Shown piece by piece: positions 34,918-45,593 of a stretch of 64,000 nt of DNA. A model generated the notes under the pieces. It saw nothing but the letters and a program-made list of their open reading frames with translations, searched no databases and was not told where the DNA came from. The stretch lies in assembly GCA_023242925.1 (NCBI GenBank), contig CP096134.1:1054001-1118000 (forward strand), in the 5' to 3' direction. This DNA comes from Hyphomonadaceae bacterium JAD_PAG50586_4. GTDB taxonomy: Bacteria; Pseudomonadota; Alphaproteobacteria; Caulobacterales; Aquidulcibacteraceae. Both the position numbers and the translations under genes were made by a program. Within the stretch, counting starts at the first letter, position 1, and each line of letters begins with the position of its first letter.

Positions 34918-36177
34918 TCAGCTGCGCGGCGGGGCGTCGATGTTCTCGATTATGCCACGCGCTTCGGCCAAATCTTCCTCCGGCCCCAAGGTCGCGTGCG
35001 CGCCTGGCGCAAGCTTGCGGCAGCACCACCAGAGTGCGGCCAACCCCGCGAGCCCGGAGATGAGCGAGCCGCCGAGCACGCCGAAGCGGACAGGCGTGGC
35101 GAGGTCGCCGGCGCCAAAGGCGAGGTTTCCAATGAAGAGGCTCATGGTGAAGCCGATACCGGCCAGCATCGCTGTCGCGATCATCTGCATCAATGTGCCG
35201 GGCAGGCGTTGACGGAACGCAGCCGAGGCGATCAGCGCCGCGAGAGTAATGCCGATCGGCTTGCCCAGAACGAGGCCGGCGGAGATGCCGAGCGCGACCG
35301 GATGCAGCAAGGCGTCGAGCCCCGCGCCGTGCAGCACGACGCCGGCATTGGCGAGCGCGAAGATCGGCATGATGGCGAATTGCACCCAGCGCTTCAGCGC
35401 GTGTTCGGCGGTGATGAGCGGCGAGCCGCCGGCTTTGTCGCGCATCGGCACGGCGAGCGCGGTCAGCACCCCGGCGATGGTGGCGTGTACGCCCGAGAGC
35501 AGCATAAAGCCCCAGAGCACAAGGCCGAGTAGCCAATAGAACAAGAGGTTGGTCACGCCGCTGCGGTTCATCATCAGCATGAGCACGAACGTCAGCGCAG
35601 CGCCGCCGATGGCCCAGCCGGTCAGATGGGTGGAGTAGAAGAGGGCGATGACGACGATGGCGCCCAGATCGTCGATGATGGCGAGCGCCAACAGAAAGAG
35701 GCGCAGGCCGCCCGGCACACGCGGGCCGAGCAGCGACATGACACCCAGCGCGAAGGCGATGTCGGTGGCGGCGGGAATGGCCCAGCCGCGCAGATATTCG
35801 GGATGCGAGAGATTGATGGCCACGTAGATGAGCGCGGGCACGGCCATGCCGCCAATGGCGCCGGCGAGAGGCAGCGCCGCTTCACGCGGGTTCTTGAACG
35901 GGCCCTCGACGGTCTCGCGCTTCAGCTCAAGGCCGACATAGAGAAAGAAGATCACCATCAACGCGTCATTGATGACGAGATGCAGGTTTACCGGGTGCGC
36001 GGCGGCGCCGAATCCCACGGAAAGGCCGGCGATCTGGTCTTCGAGCAGGTGGTGGAAGGCCTCGCCCGCCGGCCCATTCAGCAGAATGAAGGATAGAACG
36101 GTCGCGGCGATCAGAATGTAGCCGGGTGTGGTGTCTTTATCCCACCAGGATGTCGTCTGACCTTGCGCGGCCGCCAT
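34918..36177 (-). CDS. nhaA: Na+/H+ antiporter NhaA
   Basis: 419 residues with 11–12 TM helices. The NhaA signature blocks are LKRETVEGPFKNPREAALPLAGAIGGMAVPALIY, WAIPAATDIAFALGVMSLLG, and the paired aspartates in LAIIDDLGAIVVIALFY that bind the ions. It exchanges Na+ (or Li+) for H+ at the inner membrane. ATG at 36,177 follows a GGGAGC-like ribosome binding site. Confidence 0.95.
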   Translation of the reverse strand: MAAAQGQTTSWWDKDTTPGYILIAATVLSFILLNGPAGEAFHHLLEDQIAGLSVGFGAAAHPVNLHLVINDALMVIFFLYVGLELKRETVEGPFKNPREAALPLAGAIGGMAVPALIYVAINLSHPEYLRGWAIPAATDIAFALGVMSLLGPRVPGGLRLFLLALAIIDDLGAIVVIALFYSTHLTGWAIGGAALTFVLMLMMNRSGVTNLLFYWLLGLVLWGFMLLSGVHATIAGVLTALAVPMRDKAGGSPLITAEHALKRWVQFAIMPIFALANAGVVLHGAGLDALLHPVALGISAGLVLGKPIGITLAALIASAAFRQRLPGTLMQMIATAMLAGIGFTMSLFIGNLAFGAGDLATPVRFGVLGGSLISGLAGLAALWWCCRKLAPGAHATLGPEEDLAEARGIIENIDAPPRS

Positions 36178-36460
36178 CAGCTTGCTCCCTTTTGCTTGGG
36201 CGCGAACCTAAGCACCTGATCTCGCGAGGCAATCAAAATAGGTGCGACCAAGGCGCGCCTGTTTTGGGTCACCCTATCCACAAGATGCTCACAACGCGGC
36301 GCGCCGCGCGCTTCGGCGCCGTGTGGTCAAAAGTGTGGCGAACGTGCAGCGACGCAACAAAAGTTTCACAGACCCGTAGCTCAATTGTTGAAAAGGCCCT
36401 TTAGCTCCCCCGCACGCAACGGGGCGGCTGAACGCCCCCAATTGCACGGGGGTGTTTCGA

Positions 36461-38974
36461 ATGTTCTCCAAGAAGTTTTTGTCCGGCGCGGCGCTTACTG
36501 CGCTGTCGATCGCTGCGTCCACTGGCGCGGCTCATGCGCAATCGACCGCCTCGCAGGTGGCCGAAGAAGAGATGATCGTTGTCACAGGCTCGCGCCGCGA
36601 CGCGGACGGCCTGCTGATCGAGCAAGCGCCGAAGGCCCGTACGACGATCACTGAAGAATACATCACGACGCAAACGGCGGGTCAGTCGATCCTCAACACC
36701 GTGAACCTGGTGCCGGGCGTCAACTTCACCAACAACGACGCGTACGGCAGCTCGGGCGGCAACATCCGCATGCGCGGCTTCGACGGCAACCGCATTTCGC
36801 TGACGGTCGATGGCGTGCCGCTGAATGACACCGGCAATTACGCGATCTACTCGAACCAACAGCTCGATCCGGAACTGATCTCCCGCGCCAGCGTGAACAT
36901 GGGCACGACCGACGTCGATAGCCCGACCGCGTCAGCCACGGGCGGCACCATCAATTACACCACCGTCGTTCCGGGCGATGAATTCGGTCTGACGGTGCAG
37001 CCGTCGATCGGTTCGGACAATTTCTTCCGCGGCTTCGCGATGCTGGACACGGGCGCGTTTGGCCCGCTTGACACGACCGCGTTCGTCGCAGGATCGTACA
37101 CGCGTTACGATCAATTCGTCGGCCCGGGCGATCTGGAAAAGATCCAGCTGAACGGTCGCTTGTATCAGCCGCTTGGCGGCGATGATTTCATCAGCATCTC
37201 GGGTCATTACAACCGCAACCGCAACGCCTTCTACCGTCAAGGCAGCGCGGCTGAGTGGGCGGCGAACCCGAATCTCTCGAACATCGACACCTGCGTGCGC
37301 GACACGATCGCGGGCGACAATGGCGACGTCGCTGGCCGCACCAACGACAATTTCGGCAGCTCGTCGAACAACAACGATCCGGCTAGCTGCACGAACTATT
37401 ACGGCCTGCGCATCAACCCGTCGGACACGGCCAACATCCGTGCGCAATCGCGTTTCTCGCTCGGCGAAAACCTGACGCTGACGGTTGACCCGACCGTGCA
37501 ATACACGATGGCCAACGGCGGCGGCACGACCGTGATCAACGAAACCGACAACCGCCTGCGCGCGGGCGTCGTCGGCATCGCCAACAGCGACAGCGTCAAC
37601 GATGCGTGCGCTGTGTTTGTCGGCACGACCGCCGGCGTCGACTTGAACGGCGATTGCGACACGCTCGATAGCGTTCGTCTCTATTCGCCGTCGAACACCA
37701 ATACGCTGCGCTACGCCGTGACGGCCTCTCTCATCTGGGACCTGAACGACGCCAACCGCGTGATTTTTGGCTATACGTACGACACCGGCCGTCACCGCCA
37801 GACCGGCGAATATGGCTTGCTCGATTCCAGTGGCGATCCGCTCGACGTTTGGGGCGGCAAGGACGAGATCGGCGCCGATCCGATCCTGACACTCGCCGGC
37901 GATGTGTTCCAAAAGCGCAACCGCTTGTCGGTGGCGAGCCTTTCGCAGCCGAGCATTCGCTACATCGGCGACTTCCTCAATGACACCGTGACCGTCGACC
38001 TCGGCGTCCGGGCGCCGTTCTTCACGCGTGAGCTTGATCAGCGCTGCTTCGTCACGGCGGGCAGTTCGAGCGATCCGACTTGCCCGAGCGGCACGTTCGT
38101 GCCGTCGGGTGTGGCGCCGTTCACCGCGGAAATTGAATACGAAGACGTGCTGCCGAGTGTTGGTCTGACGTTCCGTCCGAGCGACACGCAGCAAGTCTAT
38201 TTCAGCTACGCCGAAGGCCTCTCGGCGCCGCGTACGGACGACCTTTACAACGGTCTCTCCGCTGCGCAGCTCGACGTGGTCGAGCCGGAAACGACGCAAT
38301 CGTTCGACGTCGGCTATCGTTATAGCGGCGAGAACCTCTACGCATCAGTCGGCGCTTGGCACACGCAATTTCAAAACCGCATCGTGCGCGTGTTCGACCA
38401 AGACCAAGGCATCAACATTTCGCGCAACGTCGGCGACGTTGAAATGCAGGGTGCGGAATTGTCGGTCGGCTATCAGGTCACGGAAGCGCTCTCGGCGCTG
38501 TTCTCGACCGCCTACACCGAAAGCGAAGTGCAGGATAATCTGCAAACCGGCGTGGATGCCGATGGTCCAGACAACATTCTCGGCGGCCTTGGCGCTGCGG
38601 ACGACAACGCGCCGATCTTCGCGCTGACCGGTGGCAAGACGCTGGTGGAAACGCCGGATTGGACCGCGACGGCGCGCTTCGAGTACGAGATCGGCAACGT
38701 GCTACTGGGCCTACAAGGCCGTTATGTCGGCGAGCGCTTTGCGACCGACGTCAACGATCAGGTGGCGGACTCGTACACGACGTATGACATCGACGCCCGC
38801 TACAACGTGAACGACTCGAGCTGGCTGCAGTTCAACATCATCAACGTGACCGACGAGTTCTATTTCGGCTCGATCAGCACGCAGGTGGCGACGACGGGTC
38901 CGGGCTCGGGCACGGTGCGCTACAATATCGGCGCGCCGCGTACGTTCATGATGTCGCTGCATACGCAATTCTAA
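36461..38974 (+). CDS. TonB-dependent outer-membrane receptor
   Basis: 837 residues. Signal peptide with AAHAQ cleavage site, a TonB-box-like EEEMIVVTGSR, then a plug domain (SILNTVNLVPGVNF, NIRMRGFDGNRISLTVDGVPLNDTGNY, ATGGTINYTT) and a 22-strand barrel with Cys pairs in loops. The C-terminus ends in the OMP signature MMSLHTQF. No ligand can be read off the sequence. The ATG at 36,461 is used; an in-frame GTG three codons earlier is also possible. CACGGGGGT lies upstream. Confidence 0.92.
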   Translation: MFSKKFLSGAALTALSIAASTGAAHAQSTASQVAEEEMIVVTGSRRDADGLLIEQAPKARTTITEEYITTQTAGQSILNTVNLVPGVNFTNNDAYGSSGGNIRMRGFDGNRISLTVDGVPLNDTGNYAIYSNQQLDPELISRASVNMGTTDVDSPTASATGGTINYTTVVPGDEFGLTVQPSIGSDNFFRGFAMLDTGAFGPLDTTAFVAGSYTRYDQFVGPGDLEKIQLNGRLYQPLGGDDFISISGHYNRNRNAFYRQGSAAEWAANPNLSNIDTCVRDTIAGDNGDVAGRTNDNFGSSSNNNDPASCTNYYGLRINPSDTANIRAQSRFSLGENLTLTVDPTVQYTMANGGGTTVINETDNRLRAGVVGIANSDSVNDACAVFVGTTAGVDLNGDCDTLDSVRLYSPSNTNTLRYAVTASLIWDLNDANRVIFGYTYDTGRHRQTGEYGLLDSSGDPLDVWGGKDEIGADPILTLAGDVFQKRNRLSVASLSQPSIRYIGDFLNDTVTVDLGVRAPFFTRELDQRCFVTAGSSSDPTCPSGTFVPSGVAPFTAEIEYEDVLPSVGLTFRPSDTQQVYFSYAEGLSAPRTDDLYNGLSAAQLDVVEPETTQSFDVGYRYSGENLYASVGAWHTQFQNRIVRVFDQDQGINISRNVGDVEMQGAELSVGYQVTEALSALFSTAYTESEVQDNLQTGVDADGPDNILGGLGAADDNAPIFALTGGKTLVETPDWTATARFEYEIGNVLLGLQGRYVGERFATDVNDQVADSYTTYDIDARYNVNDSSWLQFNIINVTDEFYFGSISTQVATTGPGSGTVRYNIGAPRTFMMSLHTQF

Positions 38975-39012
38975 GCCAAACGCGTCTAACCTTCCTAAGA
39001 CGCAAACCTACG

Positions 39013-39044
39013 AAGGAGCGGTCCCCCAGGACCGCTCCTTTTGT
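39013..39044 (+). terminator. Rho-independent terminator after the TonB receptor
   Basis: AAGGAGCGGTCC–CCCA–GGACCGCTCCTT followed by TTGTTT. A perfect 12-bp stem about 40 bases after the receptor stop. Confidence 0.93.
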
Positions 39045-39051
39045 TTGGGCG

Positions 39052-39264
39052 CTAGCTCGCCATGCGCTCGACTTTGGCGAGGGGCTAAGGCCCAGTCAGG
39101 TTTGCATGTTCTTGGCGATCTTTGCGTCGCCGGTGAGGAGGAGTGCGCCGCTCGCAAGCGCGCGCTTGACCGTGTCGTAGCCCATCCAGATCGCAGTCAT
39201 CGTGCGCAGATCACACGACGCGTAAAGATCGACGTCGAAGCCGGGGTCGACGGAGCAGAGACGG
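39052..39264 (-). pseudogene. Remnant of HxlR-type winged-helix regulator (C-terminal SCP2-like part only)
   Basis: The minus strand encodes SVDPGFDVDLYASCDLRT and MTAIWMGYDTVKRA plus LASGALLLTGDAKI, the C-terminal domain of HxlR-family regulators with an SCP2-like tail. Three lesions are seen. The DNA-binding N-terminal half is absent beyond about 39,264. The expected Trp codon after MQT is TGA at 39,098–39,096. A base is missing in the following CCCTTCGCC (read as CCCTCGCC), after which AKVERMAS and a stop at 39,054–39,052 complete the family ending. This gene is certainly dead. Confidence 0.8.
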
Positions 39265-39267
39265 GCG

Positions 39268-39723
39268 ATGTGGCTAAGGATAATGGTGCGCGTGACCAAG
39301 AAGGGCGGGCGCATCGTGATGGGCAATTGGATTCCCAACGATCCAACGCTGGTGACGCAAATCCTGAAAATCAGCTCGGCCTATTCGCCGCCGCCGCCCG
39401 AGTGCTTTGTGAGCCCGATGAAGTGGGGCGTGGAGGCCGATATCGTCGAACGCTTCCAAGCCGCCAGAGTGAAGCGCGAGAACATTGCGTGCGTGCGCGA
39501 TACCTATGTGTTCGCCTGCGACGGCCCGCCATCAGGCCTGCTCGACAGGTTCCAGAATTTCTACGGGCCGACCATGAATGCATTCGAGGCGGCGGAGAAA
39601 ACGGGCCGTGCGGCCGAGCTGCGGCGCGAACTGGAAGTGCTGTTTAATGCACAGAACGTCAGCGGCGATCCGCAACGCACGTATATTCCGGCGACGTTTT
39701 TGCGGGTGAATGTGACGGTGTGA
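39268..39723 (+). pseudogene. C-terminal fragment of a SAM-dependent methyltransferase
   Basis: About 151 residues matching only the second half of a class I methyltransferase: RVTKKGGRIVMGNWIPNDPTL, FVSPMKWGVEADIVERFQAA, YGPTMNAFEAAEKTGRAAEL and TYIPATFLRVNVTV. The SAM-binding motif I (GxGxG) and the N-terminal half are missing. It faces the HxlR remnant head to head with only a few bases between, so a deletion has probably removed the start of both genes. A short ORF remains open, but no proper start or promoter is evident. Confidence 0.75.
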
Positions 39724-39781
39724 TCGATTGAGTGAGGGCTGGCGAGGGGCGGGGCGTTTGCTCGGCCCATTTGCTCTTCGC

Positions 39782-40474
39782 TCAGTTCGACGCGCGTCGG
39801 GCCGTGCGGCTTTGCGCGAAGTCTGGGAAGGTTTCGGCGATCGTGTCGCGATCGGGCAAGATGTAGAAGACGCCCCCGCGCGCGAAGGTGGGCTGGATGA
39901 TACGCTCGTAAAATTCGGGCGAGACGTTGATGCAGCCGTGGGTGATGCGGTTGTCGTCCGGCGTCGGTGAGGCGAGACGCTCGGCGCGTCGCTCTCGCGG
40001 GACCATCGCGATCGGATGGATGGAGACGGCGGATTCGTAATCGACCCAGAGCACAGGCCCTGCGTCGACTGACGGGCCGTAGCCGCCAACGAAACGTCCG
40101 GCGGGTGTTGTGCGGTCTCGGCCTGGAATTGCGCTCAGCGCAAGGCCGGCGACGCCCGGTGCTGTGTGATCTCCACGCGCTGAGCCAAATAATCCAGGTG
40201 CTGCGCCGCGCAGGCGTCCATCGGCGCCGAACACCAAGATCTGCGCGGTCTCTTTATCGATGATTGCGAACGGGTAGCCGTGCGCGTCGCGCGAGGCGAG
40301 GATCCAGCCGGCGAGTTCGATCGCCGTTTCAGAGACCTCCTGATCGGGCGGCAACTGATCTGCTGGCGACATGGGCTGCGCGCCGGCATCCTCGGCCTGG
40401 GCGATGCCCAAGGTCGCGAATGCCAGCGCCAGCGAGCCAAGCACGGCTCTGATTGTTTGCACCCACATCTTCAT
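39782..40474 (-). CDS. L,D-transpeptidase (YkuD-like) family protein
   Basis: 230 residues with a signal peptide (SLALAFATLGIAQA). The catalytic region reads PAGRFVGGYGP … HGCINVSPEFYERIIQPTF, in which the Cys follows His-Gly as in YkuD; the usual Arg after Cys-Ile is replaced by Asn. Such enzymes cross-link peptidoglycan or attach lipoproteins. The altered residue makes the exact activity uncertain. Confidence 0.82.
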   Translation of the reverse strand: MKMWVQTIRAVLGSLALAFATLGIAQAEDAGAQPMSPADQLPPDQEVSETAIELAGWILASRDAHGYPFAIIDKETAQILVFGADGRLRGAAPGLFGSARGDHTAPGVAGLALSAIPGRDRTTPAGRFVGGYGPSVDAGPVLWVDYESAVSIHPIAMVPRERRAERLASPTPDDNRITHGCINVSPEFYERIIQPTFARGGVFYILPDRDTIAETFPDFAQSRTARRASN

Positions 40475-40539
40475 GAGCGGTCCCTTAGAACGATAGAAGA
40501 AGTCCCTGTCCGAACCGTCGTCACGAAATGTGGACGTAA

Positions 40540-40788
40540 TTAGCCGCGCGGCCTGCGGGCCGGCTGCGTTTCAAGCGCCGTGACGCGGCCTTCGATCGCA
40601 TCGAGACGCTGGTTGGCGCGCTGCGAGTTCTGATTGGCGGCTTGCGCGTTCTGGGCTGCGCTCTGCACTTGTGCGTCGATTGAATCGAGGCGCGTATTGA
40701 TTTGGGCGATGTCGTCACGCGTCGCGCAGGCGCCGAGGCTCAACGCGGCGACCATTGCAGCGCCCGTAAGGTACTTTGTAATACGCAT
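40540..40788 (-). CDS. Small coiled-coil (alanine-zipper) lipoprotein
   Basis: 82 residues from ATG 40,788. Lipobox LSLGACATR, then a heptad-like QINTRLDSIDAQVQSAAQNA … RANQRLDAIEGRV helix, ending in RRPRG. The pattern resembles Lpp/alanine-zipper small outer-membrane lipoproteins. It lies next to the L,D-transpeptidase gene, a functional match if that enzyme anchors an Lpp-like protein to peptidoglycan, although the usual C-terminal Lys is not present. Confidence 0.75.
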   Translation of the reverse strand: MRITKYLTGAAMVAALSLGACATRDDIAQINTRLDSIDAQVQSAAQNAQAANQNSQRANQRLDAIEGRVTALETQPARRPRG

Positions 40789-41012
40789 TCTAATATCCCT
40801 CATTCTGCGGAACGCAGTTCTGCGCCCACCCCAACGGCGGTAAACCATCTTAGCCGCCGTTGGTTCCGCGAGCTACTCGGTGGTGACCGCGTTTTTTCTG
40901 AGGCAACAAAAAGCGCGGAGATTGGCCCCGCAATTCCTGTTTTGTGCTGGGCGGCTGAAGCGCCCGCCTTGAATTTCGCCTGTGGCGCGAAATGCGAAGA
41001 TAGTCGAGCAAC

Positions 41013-41047
41013 AAAAAAACGGCGGAGCTTGCGCTCCGCCGTTTCGG
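41013..41047 (-). terminator. Rho-independent terminator after groEL
   Basis: Read on the minus strand: AAACGGCGGAGC–GCAA–GCTCCGCCGTTT followed by TTTTG, about 25 bases after the groEL stop. It is the end of the groESL operon. Confidence 0.92.
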
Positions 41048-41068
41048 TTTTCGTGCTTGGTGGCTGGA

Positions 41069-42724
<1,656 letters not shown>

Positions 42725-42758
42725 TCAGTGATGTTGAATGGGAAGGAAAAGGGGCCGC

Positions 42759-43079
42759 TTAGGCCGCGTCCTTCTTCTTCGCCTTCTTTTCTTCGATGAC
42801 GCCCAGGATGTCGGACTCCTTCATGATGAGGAGTTCTTCGCCATCGACCTTCACTTCCGTGCCCGACCATTTGCCGAACAGGATGCGGTCGCCGGTTTTC
42901 ACGTCGAGTTCGATGCGCTCGCCGTCTTCATCGCGGGTGCCGGGGCCGACGGCGACGACTTCGCCTTCTTGCGGCTTCTCTTGAGCCGTTTCGGGGATGA
43001 TGATCCCGCCGCGGGTCTTCTCTTCTTCTTTCACGCGCTTCACGAGCACGCGATCGTGCAGGGGACGAAAGCTGGCCAC
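42759..43079 (-). CDS. groS: Co-chaperonin GroES
   Basis: 106 residues from a GTG start: [16 protein letters not shown], mobile loop [22 protein letters not shown], and C-terminal [27 protein letters not shown] at 43,079 is chosen because AAGGGAGA lies directly upstream; the ATG eight codons earlier would overlap that site. It is the first gene of groESL. Confidence 0.95.
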   Translation of the reverse strand: MASFRPLHDRVLVKRVKEEEKTRGGIIIPETAQEKPQEGEVVAVGPGTRDEDGERIELDVKTGDRILFGKWSGTEVKVDGEELLIMKESDILGVIEEKKAKKKDAA

Positions 43080-43132
43080 GTCCTGATCTCCCTTAGGTTG
43101 CATAGAGCCTGTTTGAGCCCCCGAGCGGCGCG

Positions 43133-43159
43133 TTAGCACTCGCCGCGTTCGGTTGCTAA
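43133..43159 (-). promoter_or_regulatory. Imperfect CIRCE operator of groESL (HrcA site)
   Basis: TTAGCACTC–9 bases–GGTTGCTAA. The left arm matches the CIRCE consensus and the spacing is exactly 9. The right arm differs at two positions from GAGTGCTAA. It lies about 54 bases before the groES start, where HrcA represses groESL without heat stress. No hrcA gene is in the window. Confidence 0.85.
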
Positions 43160-43254
43160 CGGGCGCTAGGTAGGGGTGCCGGAGGGAGGGTCAACACCCC
43201 TCCCCAAGAAGCGCAGGGGATTTTTGGCGCCTTTTGCCGAGTTTCGGCGTTAAC

Positions 43255-43428
43255 ATGGCTATGAGCCTCCCTCCGACGCACGATCCCCAGCCAGACAGCC
43301 CTGAACCGCCGGTCCAGCCGCCGGTCGAGATTCCGGAGCCGCCGATCGCCGACCCACCCAAATCGCCCGGCGCGCCGCCGCCGGTGACGGCGGTTGGGAT
43401 CATGTGGGGCGAGGCCTGGCTGCACTAA
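43255..43428 (+). CDS. Small proline-rich protein of unknown function
   Basis: About 57 residues (a second ATG is two codons later), about 25% proline, arranged as PEPPVQPPVEIPEPPIADPPKSPG and ending MWGEAWLH. No signal peptide. Divergent from groES, with no clear ribosome binding site. Could be a short real protein or a chance open frame. The regular PP spacing favours coding. Confidence 0.4.
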   Translation: MAMSLPPTHDPQPDSPEPPVQPPVEIPEPPIADPPKSPGAPPPVTAVGIMWGEAWLH

Positions 43429-43501
43429 GGCGGGCCCACGGTCACAGGCGCGCACTGCCTGTTTGCCTCAATGTTTCATTGGGGCGGACAGGAGATGCGT
43501 G

Positions 43502-44195
43502 ATGCGTAAGTTCACTCACACCGCGTTTGCCGCGCTTGGCGGGGCTCTGTTGGCGACACCAGTGTCGGCGCAAGGCCTTCGTCCCGGCGATGTTGCGCGC
43601 GTGCCGCCGGGGGCGCAAGTGCAGCAAGCGCGGCCGCGCGTGGTCGAGCGCCGTTACATGGTAATGCCGGTTAGCATCTACGCGAACGATGAGACCGGGG
43701 CGGATTGGGCGGGCTCGGACGAAGTTTATGCGATTTTCCGCGATCCATCGACGAACGCCGCCGTGCGCACGCAGACCTTCGGCAATGTCGATACCGATCA
43801 CACGCGCTATTTCTCGCAAGCGCAGGCGTGTCTGGCGCCTTTGGGCGCAACGCAGAGTGACAACGAAGGCAAGGTGATTGCCTGGCAATGCCGCGCGGGT
43901 GGGATGCGTGCGCCGTTTGCATTCCGGGTTGAGCTTTATGAATCCGACGGAAGCGGCGGTGTGCGCAGTCTGGTCGATTGGGCCGCATGCCTTGGCGCGG
44001 CGCCGGGCGAGGTGCAGCGCGCGTGCCTGGACGATTTAATCGGCGCGGCCGACGTTACTCTGCGACCGATGCATCTGGGCGCCTGCGGCGCCCGATGACG
44101 AGCGCGCGTTTAGCATTCGCCTTGGCGGCTATACCTTCACCTACAAGGTCGTGCGTCTGGAAGATCACGTCGTCGAAGCGACGTTCGGCCAATAA
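43502..44195 (+). CDS. Secreted protein of unknown function (frameshifted near the C-terminus)
   Basis: A signal peptide (FAALGGALLATPVSAQ) is followed by a beta-rich domain with YMVMPVSIYANDETGAD, YAIFRDPS and paired Cys (ACLAP, QCRAG; AACLG, ACLDD). The written frame stops at 44,098 after RPMHLGACGAR. The next frame gives DDERAFSIRLGGYTFTYKV and ends EATFGQ at 44,195, directly before a terminator. Removing one G from the GGG at 44,077–44,079 gives MHLAPAAPDDER, a plausible join. This is the only one of the eight breaks that needs a surplus base, and the exact site is uncertain. Confidence 0.65.
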
Positions 44196-44199
44196 CGAA

Positions 44200-44238
44200 A
44201 GAGCCGCCTCGTGTGTGCGAGGCGGCTCTCCCGTTTTT
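44200..44238 (+). terminator. Rho-independent terminator
   Basis: AGAGCCGCCTCG–TGTGTG–CGAGGCGGCTCT followed by CCCGTTTTT. It begins 5 bases after the TAA at 44,193–44,195, which supports that stop codon as the true end of the upstream secreted protein. Confidence 0.93.
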
Positions 44239-44254
44239 GTCCCTCTTTCGCGCG

Positions 44255-45471
44255 TCAGTAATACATCAGCGCGTCGAGGACGATGCCTGAGGCGATGGCG
44301 ACGATGAGAATGTCGCGATCGACCATCACATAGCGGCAACCATAGGGGGCCGGCGGCAAGCGATAATAGAGATCGTACGGCAGCGGCTCCCACCAGATGT
44401 GATCGGGCAGGTAATAGCCGACACGCCAGGCGCGATGGGGACGCCGCCAACCGTCATAGCCCCACCAATTGTAGTTCCAGCCAAAGTAATCGTGGACGAT
44501 GATGGTGTAGCCGCGGTCGAAATAGTGACCGTGCCGCACGCCGCGCCAATCGTTGTAACGCGGGCGGTCGAAATCGCGGTGCGTATGGCGATATTGGCGG
44601 TAGCGATTGTCGTCGCGGCGGTCATCGCGGTGGCGATCGTTTGACGCGAAATCGCGGCGGCGATTGTGATCACGCGCGTTGTCGCGGTCGCGACCGCGAT
44701 CGTCGCGGCCCCAATCGCGATTGCGATCGTTGTTGTTCCAGTCGCGATCGCCACGACCGTCGCGGCCGTCACGATTCCAATCACGACCATCGCCAGGGCG
44801 ATTGTCGCCGCGTTGGCCATCCCATTGGCCGCGGCCGCCGTCATTGCCGCGATCACGCGGGCCGCGATTGTCAGCGACCGGCGGATTGCGATCGCCACGA
44901 TCGCCGCTGTTCCACTGACCCGGGCGACCATCGCCGCGGCCGCGATTATTGTTGTCGGCTACGGGTGGATTGCGCCCACCGCGATCGCCGCCATTCCACT
45001 CGCCGCCGCGTTGGCGGTTGTCAGCATTTGCGACTGGCGGGCGTGCGCCGTCGCCGCGATTGCCTTGCCATTCGCGGCGCGCTTCGCCGCGTTGGCCGCC
45101 GTCGCCACGTTGGCCATCGCCGCGTTGGCCATTCCATTGCCCGCGACGATCGCCGCCGCCGTTATTGCCGCCGAGCAGTGCGGGGTTGTCAGGCGCGCGT
45201 GGTGGCGGCGCGGCTTGTTGTTGGGGGGCGGGGCTTGGTTTTGAGCGCCGTTGTTGTTGCGCCATTCGCCACGGCCGCGATTGTCGTCGCCGCTGCGATC
45301 GCCACGATCACCACGGTCGCCTCGATCGCCGCCACGTTGTCCGTGGCCGCCATTGTCGTTGTTTCTTTCGTGACGACCGCCGCGGTCGTCATTGCGCTGT
45401 GCATAGGCGGGTGCGGCCGCCCAGGCTGTCGCGCTCAAGGCGGCGACGGCCGCAATGAGGGCTTTTTTCAT
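44255..45471 (-). CDS. RcnB-family protein with long RGD/Gly-rich low-complexity region (frameshifted)
   Basis: The frame from ATG 45,471 starts with a signal peptide (MKKALIAAVAALSATAWA) and an RGDRGDRGDR-rich segment, then slides into unrelated residues after NQAPPP. The next frame continues QQQAAPPPRAPDNPALLGGNN, a long Asn/Asp/Arg/Gly-rich region, then the RcnB-like end (YNWWGYDGWRRPHRAWRVG, WWEPLPYDLYYRLPPAPYGCRYV, a C-terminal TM-like IAIASGIVLDALMYY). Adding one C to the C6 run (plus-strand G6, 45,223–45,228) joins them at 405 residues. RcnB proteins are periplasmic and linked to metal homeostasis in E. coli; here the low-complexity region is far longer. Confidence 0.8.
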
Positions 45472-45593
45472 AATGAGGCTCCCATGTGCGCCGTCTCCGG
45501 CACACCCTCGCAAATCTGAGCCTGCGCGCGGGCGTCTGAATGGCGTCTGAATCGAACCTGAGCGGGCGTGTGCGGTGATGTTCAGATGGGAAT

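Noticed and set aside
36365..36400. tRNA-like string (CCGTAGCTCAATTGTTG) before the TonB receptor
   Set aside because: Matches only a D-arm-like stretch; no acceptor, anticodon or T-arm pairing follows.
36178..36460. Riboswitch in the leader of the TonB receptor
   Set aside because: Searched by eye for cobalamin-type boxes; only GC hairpins are seen and no conserved core.
36932..38299. 455-codon open frame antisense to the TonB receptor
   Set aside because: Arg/Val/Ala-rich complement of barrel strands; no initiation site.
44641..45519. Open frames on the plus strand over the RcnB-like gene
   Set aside because: Complement of low-complexity codons; strong bias with no ribosome site.
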